Below are positions 14,539 through 21,685 of a DNA stretch of 22,454 bases, piece after piece. This DNA comes from JBDTSW01 sp039930945 (GTDB taxonomy: Bacteria; Actinomycetota; Thermoleophilia; Solirubrobacterales; 70-9). Under the pieces are notes generated by a model. It did not search any database. It was not told the origin of the DNA and was given only the letters and a program-made list of their open reading frames with translations. Positions within the stretch are counted from its first letter, which is position 1; every line of letters starts with the position of its first letter. A program made the translations under genes and the position numbers. The stretch spans positions 1 to 22,454 of the forward strand of contig JBDTSW010000023.1 in NCBI GenBank assembly GCA_039930945.1. The letters run 5' to 3'.

Positions 14539-15396
14539 ATGGCACCCCGCGAAGACTCGTTTCAATACGCCGGACACCGGATCGCCTACGACCTGTACGG
14601 CGAGGGCGACCGCGTGATCGTGATCGCGCACGGGCTGCTGCTGAGCCGGCGCATGTACGAGCGTCTCGGACCGGAGCTGGCCGCCCGCGGCAACCGGGTG
14701 GTCGCGGTGGACCTGCTCGGCCACGGCCGCTCCGACCGCCCCACCGACCCCCGCCTCTACAACATGGGTGCCTTCGCCGAGCAGCTGGTCGCGCTCTTCG
14801 ACCACCTCGAGCTGGAGGCGCCGGTGGTCGGCGGCACCTCGCTGGGCGCGAACGTCAGCCTCGAGCTTGCCTCGCGCCATCCCGATCGAGCCGGGGCGCT
14901 GTTGATCGAGATGCCGGTGCTCGACAACGCCCTTCTCGGCGCCGCCATGATCTTCACTCCGATGCTGATGGCGCTGCGCTTCGGCGAGCCCCTCTACCGC
15001 ACGGTCGCCGCCGGCGCCCGGCGGATCCCCCGGACGACCCCGCTGCTGGACCTCGGCCTCGACGGCCTGCGCCAGGACCCGGCGCCCTCGCGCGCGGTGC
15101 TCGAGGGAATCCTCTTCGGTCGCACCGCGCCCCCGAGCGAGGAGCGCTGTGAGCTGGCGATGCCGGCGCTGGTGATCGGGCACCGCGCGGACCCCCTGCA
15201 CCCCTTCTCCGACGCGGACATGCTGGTCGAAGAGATGCCTGCCGCGCGCCTGGTCAACGCCAACTCGATTCTCGAGTGGCGCCTCCGCCCCCGCCGCCTC
15301 GACGACGAGCTATCGGGCTTCCTCGCCGAGTGCTACGGCAGCTCAGGGAACGCAAGCCCTGATCGGCTAGCCTCATCGGCCCATGTCATCCCGTAA
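14539..15396 (+). CDS. Alpha/beta-fold hydrolase
   Basis: A 285-residue cytosolic alpha/beta hydrolase. Seen: oxyanion-region HG (VIVIAHGLLLSRRMY, His31-Gly32), VVAVDLLGHGRSDRP (55-68), nucleophile elbow GGTSLGAN with Ser101, and an acid candidate Asp218 in GHRADPLHP. The usual catalytic histidine near the C-terminus is not obvious: that region reads LVNANSILEWRLRPRRL with no His, leaving only His221 and the C-terminal His282 nearby in sequence. It may therefore use another residue or be a non-classical member. ATG 14539 was chosen because upstream in-frame codons lie inside metF in an Ala/Pro-rich shadow. Its 3' end overlaps the next gene by 14 bp. Substrate unknown. Confidence 0.85.
   Translation: MAPREDSFQYAGHRIAYDLYGEGDRVIVIAHGLLLSRRMYERLGPELAARGNRVVAVDLLGHGRSDRPTDPRLYNMGAFAEQLVALFDHLELEAPVVGGTSLGANVSLELASRHPDRAGALLIEMPVLDNALLGAAMIFTPMLMALRFGEPLYRTVAAGARRIPRTTPLLDLGLDGLRQDPAPSRAVLEGILFGRTAPPSEERCELAMPALVIGHRADPLHPFSDADMLVEEMPAARLVNANSILEWRLRPRRLDDELSGFLAECYGSSGNASPDRLASSAHVIP
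15368..15373 (+). promoter_or_regulatory. Putative -10 box of the DUF3105 gene
   Basis: TAGCCT lies 9 bp before ATG 15383, inside the last codons of the hydrolase gene; there is no Shine-Dalgarno. It could give the DUF3105 gene an internal leaderless promoter. Confidence 0.35.
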
Positions 15397-16156
15397 GGAC
15401 GAGCAGCAGCGCCGCCGCGCCGAGCGCGTGGCGGCAGAGCAGCAGGCCGACAGCGCCGCCCGCAGGCGCCTGATGGCCGGCTACCTCGTCGCCGGGGCGT
15501 TGGGGCTGGCCGTGGTCGTGGGCCTGGCGATCGTGCTCTTGGGGGCCGGATCGACAAGCACCGACGGGTCCGGAGAGGACGCCGCCTGCGACCAGGCGAA
15601 GATCCAGAACCTCTCCGGCTCGACCAACGACTACAAGCCCGACTGCCGCGAGGGAACGGCACCCGCGGCGATCGCCACCGGCGACCTCGAGACCGCGGCC
15701 ACAGAGGCCAACTGCGAGCTTCGTCTGGACCTCCCTGACGAGGGCAACAGCCATTTCGGCTCGGATCCGTCGAAGGCGCCCGACTACAAGACCAACCCGG
15801 CGACCTCGGGCGACCACCTCGACCCCGGCCTGCAGCAGGCCGACGGTGCCTACTCCGAGATGGTGGATCCCGCCTACTCGATGCACTCGGCCGAGCACGG
15901 GCGAATCGCCATCCAGTACTCGCCGGATCTCTCCGAGGAAGACCAGCTCGCGATCAAGGGTGTGTTCGACGAGAGCCCCGCCGGGGTCATCCTCTTCCCC
16001 AACCCCGAGATGCCCTACGAGGTCGCCGCGGTCGGCTGGACTCAGCTGGAAGGCTGCGAGACCTACGAGGGCGCGGCCACGCTCGACGCGCTGCGCGACT
16101 TCCGCGACATTTACCGGGGCCAGGGACCCGAGGACGTCCCCCTGACCACCGGCTGA
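15383..16156 (+). CDS. DUF3105 membrane-anchored protein
   Basis: A 257-residue protein with a basic cytoplasmic N-terminus (about 1-29, rich in Arg and Glu), one transmembrane helix (about 30-53), and an extracytoplasmic DUF3105 domain. The domain is recognised by NPATSGDHLDPG (the usual PPTSGPH motif), GAYSEMVDPAYSMHSAEHGRIAIQY, and the closing GWTQLEGCETYEGAATLDALRDFRDIYRGQGPE-type segment. Four extracytoplasmic cysteines could form disulfides. DUF3105 has no assigned biochemical role that I know. It overlaps the hydrolase by 14 bp and is followed by 86 bp before the amidase gene. Confidence 0.88.
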   Translation: MSSRKDEQQRRRAERVAAEQQADSAARRRLMAGYLVAGALGLAVVVGLAIVLLGAGSTSTDGSGEDAACDQAKIQNLSGSTNDYKPDCREGTAPAAIATGDLETAATEANCELRLDLPDEGNSHFGSDPSKAPDYKTNPATSGDHLDPGLQQADGAYSEMVDPAYSMHSAEHGRIAIQYSPDLSEEDQLAIKGVFDESPAGVILFPNPEMPYEVAAVGWTQLEGCETYEGAATLDALRDFRDIYRGQGPEDVPLTTG

Positions 16157-16228
16157 CCCATCCGGGGCCGGCTGCACGAACCCTCTCGGCCACGGTCAGG
16201 GCCGCGCTCGATCTTCAGCAACGTTCCC

Positions 16229-16234
16229 TACCCT
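16229..16234 (+). promoter_or_regulatory. Putative -10 box of the peptidoglycan amidase gene
   Basis: TACCCT lies 8 bp before GTG 16243, with no Shine-Dalgarno. Same spacing class as the other putative leaderless promoters. Confidence 0.4.
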
Positions 16235-16242
16235 CATCACGG

Positions 16243-17376
16243 GTGGGACACGCGATCCGACAACTGAGCCTGCTGGCCGTCGCGGCCGGACTCCTCTGGG
16301 TCGCAGCCCCGGCGCTGAGCACCACCCCCTACATGCCGGCGGCGGTGGACTTCTCGCAGCCGTTGCAGGGAGCCGAGGCCGTCGGGCCCGAGGGCAAGGT
16401 CGACGGCCGGGCCGGAGAGGGACCGGTGACGCAGCGCTCGGCGGTGGTCGAGGCGCCGATGCGCTTCGATCTGGTCGGCCTCGCCGGCGAGCGGCGCCCC
16501 CTGGAGATTCGTGCCCGCAGCGTCGATGGCGCCTGGAGCGAATGGGCCGAGATCGCCAACGGTGACCCGCTCTACGTCGGCGGCGCCTCCTTCGCTCAGG
16601 TACGTGCCCGCGGCTGGCGGCCGGAGGGCAGGCTTCACTACGTCAACGTCTCGGGGACGACCGGCGCCGCCGACTCCGCTTTGACCGGCGTTCGGCGCGC
16701 GCTCAGCAGCGCCTTCGTCTCGGCCTCGGCCCTGGTCTCACCGCAGGCCGAGGCCGCAGTCGGCAAGCCGAACTTCGTCACCCGCAAGGACTGGGGAGCC
16801 GACCGCGACCAGGGCGGGTGTCACCCGCGCACGAGCCCCTCCTACGGCAAGGTCAAGGCGGTCGCCGTCCACCACACGGTCAGCGTCAACGACTACAGCG
16901 TCGCCGAGGCTCCGGGGATCGTGCTGGGGATTTGCCGCTACCACCGAAACGGCAATGGCTGGAACGACATCGGCTACAACGCGCTCGTTGATCGCTTCGG
17001 CACCCTGTACGCCGGCCGTCAGGGCGGCCTCGACCGAGCGGTGGTCGGCGCTCACGCCCAGGGCTACAACGCGACCACGGCCGGGATCGCCTCGATCGCC
17101 AACCACACCTCGACGCCGCCCTCCGGCGCCACCCTCAGGGGCTTGAGCCGGTACCTCGCCTGGAAGCTCTCCCTGCACGGACGGCGAGCGAAGGGCAAGA
17201 CCACCGTGATCTCGGCCGGGGGCGCCCAGAACCGCCACCCCCAGGGAAAGAGGGTGACGATCCACCACATCTACGGGCACGGCAAGGTCGACTACACGGC
17301 GTGTCCCGGAGACCGCCTCCGCGGTCGGCTCAGGCAGATCCGCTCCAAGACCGCCCGGCGGATGGAGAGCGACTAG
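16243..17376 (+). CDS. Secreted PGRP/amidase-2 N-acetylmuramoyl-L-alanine amidase
   Basis: A 377-residue predicted secreted zinc amidase that would cleave the MurNAc-L-Ala bond in peptidoglycan. A signal peptide is visible at 1-26 (IRQLSLLAVAAGLLWVAAPALS). A beta-rich linker domain (about 65-140) of the type common before PGRP domains contains WSEWAEIANGDPLYVGGASFAQVRARG-type text. The PGRP/amidase-2 domain (about 178-365) starts with FVTRKDWGAD; zinc ligand candidates are His210/211 (VAVHHTVS), His346 (YGHGKVDYTACPGD) and Cys354, with Tyr245 in NDIGYN at the active site. All key residues are present, so activity is expected. GTG 16243 is the start since it directly gives the signal peptide. 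It converges on the FemAB-like gene with only 5 bp between stops. Confidence 0.9.
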   Translation: MGHAIRQLSLLAVAAGLLWVAAPALSTTPYMPAAVDFSQPLQGAEAVGPEGKVDGRAGEGPVTQRSAVVEAPMRFDLVGLAGERRPLEIRARSVDGAWSEWAEIANGDPLYVGGASFAQVRARGWRPEGRLHYVNVSGTTGAADSALTGVRRALSSAFVSASALVSPQAEAAVGKPNFVTRKDWGADRDQGGCHPRTSPSYGKVKAVAVHHTVSVNDYSVAEAPGIVLGICRYHRNGNGWNDIGYNALVDRFGTLYAGRQGGLDRAVVGAHAQGYNATTAGIASIANHTSTPPSGATLRGLSRYLAWKLSLHGRRAKGKTTVISAGGAQNRHPQGKRVTIHHIYGHGKVDYTACPGDRLRGRLRQIRSKTARRMESD

Positions 17377-17381
17377 CGCAG

Positions 17382-18293
17382 CTAGGCGCGGTAGGCCGGG
17401 AAGAAGCCCCCGGCGTCGCGTCCATGGCTGAGATGCTCGTAGGCCGCGGGGTCGCAGACCACCTCGTGGGTGACGAAGGGCAGCTCCGAGTTGGCGAAGC
17501 CACGCTTGAAGTCCTCGAGGCCGTCGCCCTGGCGCAGCCCCCCGCCGAGGTTGAGCGGAGCGTCCAACTCGTCGGCCAGGTCGAGCATCGCGGCGACGAC
17601 GTTCTTGAAGGGGGAGTCCTCGAGCGCGTCGTCGGCGGTCCCGCCCAGGTAGTAGTGGAGGAGGCCGTCGGACAGCGCGGCGATCGCCCCGGCGCCTGGA
17701 GCGGCGGCGGCGGACTCCGCCTGCAACAGCCACGACCGCGGGTACGCCAGCAGCGCTTCGAAGTAGGGCGCCTGGTGGAAGTACCGCGCAGCGGCGCCGG
17801 TGCGGGTCATCGTCTCCGTGTAGAGCCCGAGGAAGGCGCGGCGCTGCGCCGCCGTGGCCTCCGGGCCGGCGAGGGCTCGCACCTCCCACCCCCGGCGCTG
17901 GTTGCGGCGGATCTGCGAGGCGAGTCGAGGGCGCAGGCTGCGCTTCAGGGCGGGGTCGTGGACCTGCACCAGGGACCGCTCGGTGCCCCCGGGCAGGCAG
18001 GGCGGCGCGCCGATCCGGTCGCGGGCGAAGAGGCTGACCAGGCCGGTCGCCGACCAGTCGGCCTCGGCCGCAGAAGGGGCTTCGCCCGAGCCCGCCGCGC
18101 CCGGATAGCCGTAGGGGGAGATCGCGTCCAGGTGCTCGGGGGCGCCGGGTACCTCGCGCACGATCACCGGCAGGTGAAGCCCGCCGAGGCCGAGCGAATG
18201 GGTTACGCCCTCGGCGTCGTAGAAGGGGCGGCTGCGAAAGAAGTCGTCGCTCGAGGCCGCGTCGCCGCGGTCTTCGAGGAGCTCAGCCCTCAC
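17382..18293 (-). CDS. FemAB/GNAT-fold acyltransferase-like protein
   Basis: A 303-residue protein of the FemAB-related GNAT fold (Acetyltransf_6-like), as found in peptidoglycan interpeptide bridge enzymes and in exopolysaccharide clusters. Evidence: ISPYGYPG near residue 75, SLRPRLASQIRRNQRRGWEVR in the middle, FLGLYTETMTRTGA, and the characteristic C-terminal HYYLGGTADDALEDSPFKN and LNLGGGLRQGDGLEDFKRGFA. It probably transfers an aminoacyl or acyl group onto a cell-wall or polysaccharide precursor; donor and acceptor are unknown. GTG 18291-18293 is chosen because the frame further upstream lies entirely inside the GNAT gene; the 11-bp overlap with that gene suggests coupling. It is the last gene of the minus-strand surface cluster. 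Confidence 0.8.
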   Translation of the reverse strand: MRAELLEDRGDAASSDDFFRSRPFYDAEGVTHSLGLGGLHLPVIVREVPGAPEHLDAISPYGYPGAAGSGEAPSAAEADWSATGLVSLFARDRIGAPPCLPGGTERSLVQVHDPALKRSLRPRLASQIRRNQRRGWEVRALAGPEATAAQRRAFLGLYTETMTRTGAAARYFHQAPYFEALLAYPRSWLLQAESAAAAPGAGAIAALSDGLLHYYLGGTADDALEDSPFKNVVAAMLDLADELDAPLNLGGGLRQGDGLEDFKRGFANSELPFVTHEVVCDPAAYEHLSHGRDAGGFFPAYRA

Positions 18294-18819
18294 CGTCTCG
18301 GAATCCGCTGAAGTCCTCCGGCAGCAGGCCCCAGATCTGGTTGTCGATCGCCTCGTCGCCACGGAGGATCGCTCGCTTGAGCAGGCCCTCCCGGCGGAAT
18401 CCCAGGTGGGTGACGACCTTCTGCGCCGCCTCGTTGGTCGCTGGGATCTCGGCGTGCACCCGATGGGCGCCGAGGTCGTTGAAGGCGTGGATGCAGGCCT
18501 GGCGCTCTGCCTCGCGCGCCACCCCCTTGCCCCACGCCGCGGGTTCCCCCACCAGCACCGCCAATTCCGGGCCGACGTCGCGGCCGAGGCCGAACAGGGC
18601 GACGAAGCCGACGGCGGCGTCGGAGCCGTCGATCGTGATCGCCCACTTGCGATCGTCCGCGGTGTTGATCGCCCGCTCGACCCATCCCGAGGCCGCTTCG
18701 AGATCGAAGCCGTCGCGGCTGCCGACGAGGTCGGCGGTGACGCGCTCGTCGTTGAACCAGCGGCGGACCGCGGGCGCATCGTCGGGCCGGAAGTCGCGGA
18801 GCTTCACCTCGGCGGGCAT
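18283..18819 (-). CDS. GNAT family N-acetyltransferase (RimJ/RimL-like)
   Basis: A 178-residue GNAT acetyltransferase. It starts with KLRDFRPDDAPAVRRWFNDERV and has the typical WAITIDGSDAAVGFVALF strand pair, the acetyl-CoA-binding region GKGVAREAERQACIHAFNDLG (about 95-115), and HAEIPATNEAAQKVVTHLGFRREGLLKRA, the RimJ/RimL-like C-terminal hallmark. In a polysaccharide cluster it may acetylate an amino sugar, but protein N-terminal or antibiotic substrates are equally possible. ATG 18817-18819 has no Shine-Dalgarno; TAGGCT lies 8 bp upstream and includes the stop codon of the preceding sugar transferase. It overlaps the FemAB-like gene by 11 bp. Confidence 0.88.
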   Translation of the reverse strand: MPAEVKLRDFRPDDAPAVRRWFNDERVTADLVGSRDGFDLEAASGWVERAINTADDRKWAITIDGSDAAVGFVALFGLGRDVGPELAVLVGEPAAWGKGVAREAERQACIHAFNDLGAHRVHAEIPATNEAAQKVVTHLGFRREGLLKRAILRGDEAIDNQIWGLLPEDFSGFRDGEG

Positions 18820-18827
18820 CGGCGCTG

Positions 18828-18833
18828 AGCCTA
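18828..18833 (-). promoter_or_regulatory. Putative -10 box of the GNAT gene
   Basis: TAGGCT on the minus strand, beginning with the TAG stop of the sugar transferase, lies 8 bp before the GNAT ATG. It may provide an internal promoter, although reuse of the stop codon means the match is partly forced. Confidence 0.3.
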
Positions 18834-19412
18834 TCCGTAGAGTCCGTGGCCCGAGACGAGCAGCCGCGTGGTGCGGGCGAGAATGCGAAGGTCCAGCCGC
18901 GCGCTGCGGTTGTCCACGTACCAGACGTCGAGCTCGATCCGCTCATCCCAGGGGATGCCGGCGCGCCCGTTGACCTGCGCCCAGCCGGTGATCCCCGGCT
19001 TCACCTCGAGGCGCCGTCGTTGCCGCGGCGTATACAGCTCGACCTGTGCCTCCAGCGTCGGGCGGGGGCCGACCAGGGCAAGCTCGCCGCGAAGCACGTT
19101 GAGCAGGTTCGGGATCTCGTCGAGGGAGGAGCGGCGCAGGATCGAGCCGGACCGGGTTACCCGGGGATCGTCCGCGAAGACGGGGGTCCCGACTCCGACC
19201 GGGTCGGCGCCGCCGTGCATCGTCCGCAGCTTCAGCAGGTCGAAGGCTTCGCCCCGCAGCCCCGCCCGGCGCTGGCGGTAGATCACCGGCCCGGGGGAGT
19301 CGAGCTTGATCGCGACCGCCGCGATCGCCAGCACCGGCGAGAGCAGGGCCAGGGCCAGCGCCGCGATGGCGATGTCGGCGGCACGCGGCAGTCCTCTGGG
19401 CGGCTCGTTCAC
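18831..19412 (-). CDS. Initiating sugar transferase (small monotopic phosphoglycosyl transferase)
   Basis: A 193-residue monotopic phosphoglycosyl transferase that transfers a sugar-1-phosphate to polyprenyl phosphate, the first step of surface polysaccharide or glycan assembly at the inner membrane face. Seen: one membrane-embedded helix (about 12-35), ending in the typical IKLDSPGPVIYRQRR, then FDLLKLRTM (58-65), the catalytic Asp98-Glu99 dyad in SLDEIPNLLNVLRGELALVGPRP (96-118), and KPGITGWAQVNGR (138-150). Its length matches the minimal PglC/PssY-type core; no extra N-terminal four-helix domain is present. The ATG shares ATGA with the stop of the upstream GT2 gene, so the two are coupled. 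The sugar donor cannot be deduced. Confidence 0.94.
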   Translation of the reverse strand: MNEPPRGLPRAADIAIAALALALLSPVLAIAAVAIKLDSPGPVIYRQRRAGLRGEAFDLLKLRTMHGGADPVGVGTPVFADDPRVTRSGSILRRSSLDEIPNLLNVLRGELALVGPRPTLEAQVELYTPRQRRRLEVKPGITGWAQVNGRAGIPWDERIELDVWYVDNRSARLDLRILARTTRLLVSGHGLYG

Positions 19413-20539
19413 CGGGTCCCCTCGACCCTCTCCCAGGTGCGCGGGACGCCGTCGCGGAGCAGGTCCCAGAGGCCGACGGCGCTCGCCGCTGTGACCGCCG
19501 CGTAGTAGCGGGCGATGCGCAGCGGGCGCAGCAGCACGGCGCCGGCGATCAGCGCCGCGCCCGCGAGGCCGAGCAGCGCGGCCAGCGTGACCACGTAGAT
19601 CGTGCCCTCGCCCAGCAGCGCCAGGTTCGTCGCCAAGGCGACCAGGTGGAACAGCGGCGTCGCGTAGCGCAGCAGCCGGTGCGAGTAGATCTCCAGGGCG
19701 TACAGCGGGCCGTAGCCGCGGGGCGAGAGCAGGCCGGTGTGGAGGATCGTGTTCCAGGCGCCGGCCATCATCCGCCGCTTGCGCCGGAACTCGCCCTCGA
19801 TCGTCGGCGCCATCGGCTCGCTGGCGGTCGCGCGCGGCTCATACACGGCTCGCCAGCCGCGCTTGGCGAGCTCGAAGGGGAAGGAGATGTCCTGGCCGCT
19901 GGTGGGCTCGAGCGCGATGTAGGCCTCGCGGCGAATCGCGTTGATGGCGCCGTTGCCGGCGGTGATTCCGCCCAGGCTCGACTCCATCTCGCGGACGGCC
20001 ATCTCGTAACGCCAGTACAGGCCCTCCTCGTTGTCGCCGCCCTCGGTGGCGGTGAAGCGCACCTGGCCGCAGACGTAGCCGACTCCTTCGGTGCCGAGGC
20101 GGGCGACCAGCAGGCGAAGCGCGTCCGGGCGCCAGGACGAGTTCGCGTCGGAGAAGGCGAGAACGGCCCCGCGCGACTCGGCGGCGGCGGCGTTGAGCGC
20201 CGCCACCTTGCCGCCGCGCTCCAGCTCCAGCACCCGGTGCGCTCCTGCCGCGCGGGCGCGCTCGGCGGTGTCGTCGGTGCAGCCGTCGCAGGCGACGACC
20301 ACCTCCAGCAGCTCGGCCGGGTAGTCGAGCGCCAGCGCCATCTCGACCCAGTGGCCGATCACGTCGGCCTCGTCGTGGGCGGCGACCGTCAACGACACCG
20401 ACGGCGGCCCGCCCGGCCCGGGCGCGCTCTCGCGGGGACCGCGCAGCCGCGACAGCGCCAGCAGCAGCAGCGGATACCCGGCGTGCGTGTAGACCAGCAG
20501 GGCGACCGCGGCCCAGAAGACGATCTCGAGTACAGCCAT
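19409..20539 (-). CDS. Membrane family-2 glycosyltransferase
   Basis: A 376-residue GT2-type processive or membrane glycosyltransferase. It has an N-terminal transmembrane helix (about 4-29), a cytosolic GT-A domain (about 45-260) with SLTVAAHDEADVI, VVVACDGCTDDTAE (nucleotide-binding), the metal-binding-like FSDANS (129-134), SGQDISFP as the acid/base region (214-221) and RRKRRMMAGAW (252-262, in place of Q/RxxRW), then three or so C-terminal helices (about 290-312, 314-338, 345-360). This layout is shared with hyaluronan/cellulose synthase-like and other polysaccharide GT2 enzymes. ATG 20537-20539 has a GATAAT box 8 bp upstream and no Shine-Dalgarno. It overlaps the sugar transferase by 4 bp and follows the GT4 gene after 9 bp. 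Confidence 0.9.
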   Translation of the reverse strand: MAVLEIVFWAAVALLVYTHAGYPLLLLALSRLRGPRESAPGPGGPPSVSLTVAAHDEADVIGHWVEMALALDYPAELLEVVVACDGCTDDTAERARAAGAHRVLELERGGKVAALNAAAAESRGAVLAFSDANSSWRPDALRLLVARLGTEGVGYVCGQVRFTATEGGDNEEGLYWRYEMAVREMESSLGGITAGNGAINAIRREAYIALEPTSGQDISFPFELAKRGWRAVYEPRATASEPMAPTIEGEFRRKRRMMAGAWNTILHTGLLSPRGYGPLYALEIYSHRLLRYATPLFHLVALATNLALLGEGTIYVVTLAALLGLAGAALIAGAVLLRPLRIARYYAAVTAASAVGLWDLLRDGVPRTWERVEGTR

Positions 20540-20547
20540 GGGCGGCG

Positions 20548-20553
20548 ATTATC
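20548..20553 (-). promoter_or_regulatory. Putative -10 box of the membrane GT2 gene
   Basis: GATAAT on the minus strand lies 8 bp before the ATG at 20539 and overlaps the TAA stop of the GT4 gene. It differs from TATAAT at one base. Confidence 0.35.
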
Positions 20554-21667
20554 GCCCGAGAAGGCCCTCATAGAGGGCGATCGTCTGCGCCGCGATCGTC
20601 GCCCACGCGTAGGGGCCGGCGGCGGCATCGGCCGCGGCCGTGGCGAGGCGATCGCGCGCACCCGGATTGCCCAGCAGCGCCTCGAGGCCGGCGGCGAGAG
20701 CCGCCGCGTCGCCGGCCTCGAAGATGCGCCCGGCGCCGAGGGCGGCGACCTCTCCGAACCCTCCGGCGTCGCTCATCAGGATCGCCTTGGCGAACGCCAG
20801 CGCCGTGAACAGCACCCCGGACTGCTCGGCGTCGCGGTGCGGCAGGACCACGAGGTCCGCCCGGCGAAACAGCGCCGGCACCTCGCGATCTTCGACGAAG
20901 CGCGGGACGAAGCGCACGGTCGAGCGGCAGCGCCCGGCGGCCTCGGTGAGCTCGCCGAGGTCGACCCCGAAGGGCCTGCCGACGACCCACAGCTCGGCCC
21001 CCTCGATCTCACGGAAGGCCTGCAGCAGATAATCCACGCCCTTGTAGGGGCGGATCAGGCCGAAGAAGAGCACCACGGGCCCCTCGACGGCGGCGAGGTC
21101 GGCCGGCAGCGGCGCCTCGTCGTCGAGTCGAGTGAGGTAGTCGAGCGGACCGTGGGGGATGACGTGGATGCGGTCGGCATCGACGCCGGCCTGCTCGCGC
21201 AGGACCCCGGCTCCGTACTCCGTGAGCGCGACGACGGCATCCATCCGTCGCAGCAGGTCGGCGTTATGGCGGGCGCTTCGACCGCTCCAGGCGTCGACGC
21301 GAAGCAGGCTGTGCGGAGTGTGGACCAGCGGCATCCCCCGGGGCAGCAGATGGCGGTCGGCCCGCGGCAGCGGCAGCCATTGGTAGTGGACGATGTCGGC
21401 GCGCCGGGCCTCGCGGCGCAGGCGCCGCATGCCCGCCAGGTGCTCGATGCCCCTCAGCGGCCGGCGCAGGGGCGAGCCGGTGCCCAGGCCCGAGGAGCGG
21501 CGGTGGAAGAACTCGGTCACCCGGTAGCCCTCGGGGGCAGGGACCGAGCCCCAGTCGAAGGGGGCGGTGATCAGCTCGACCTCGGCCCCGGCGTCGGCGA
21601 GGGCGGCGCTCAGCGAGCGGTCGTATGGGGGCGTGTATGCGGGGGGATCGACGATCTGGACGCGCAT
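20549..21667 (-). CDS. Family-4 glycosyltransferase
   Basis: A 372-residue GT-B fold retaining glycosyltransferase, probably cytosolic or membrane-associated. The N-terminal domain has DIVHYQWLPLPR (91-102), VHTPHSLLRVD (115-125) and VVALTEYGAGVL; the C-terminal nucleotide-sugar domain has VVLFFGLIRPYKGVDYLL (198-215), VRFVPRFVEDREVPALFRRADLVVLP and the EX7E-like region around Glu281 (AEQSGVLFTALAFAKAIL). ATG 21665-21667 gives the canonical MRVQIVDPP start; upstream in-frame codons lie inside the divergent GT2 gene. A GAGAAT box is 8 bp upstream. It is the first gene of the minus-strand surface-polysaccharide unit. Confidence 0.92.
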   Translation of the reverse strand: MRVQIVDPPAYTPPYDRSLSAALADAGAEVELITAPFDWGSVPAPEGYRVTEFFHRRSSGLGTGSPLRRPLRGIEHLAGMRRLRREARRADIVHYQWLPLPRADRHLLPRGMPLVHTPHSLLRVDAWSGRSARHNADLLRRMDAVVALTEYGAGVLREQAGVDADRIHVIPHGPLDYLTRLDDEAPLPADLAAVEGPVVLFFGLIRPYKGVDYLLQAFREIEGAELWVVGRPFGVDLGELTEAAGRCRSTVRFVPRFVEDREVPALFRRADLVVLPHRDAEQSGVLFTALAFAKAILMSDAGGFGEVAALGAGRIFEAGDAAALAAGLEALLGNPGARDRLATAAADAAAGPYAWATIAAQTIALYEGLLGR

Positions 21668-21675
21668 CGGCGACG

Positions 21676-21681
21676 ATTCTC
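21676..21681 (-). promoter_or_regulatory. Putative -10 box of the GT4 gene in an 18-bp divergent gap
   Basis: GAGAAT on the minus strand lies 8 bp before the GT4 ATG. The complementary strand of nearly the same bases reads GATTCT (21675-21680), 5 bp before the GTG of the divergent GT2 gene, so two weak -10 boxes overlap in opposite directions. Confidence 0.35.
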
Positions 21682-21685
21682 CCCC

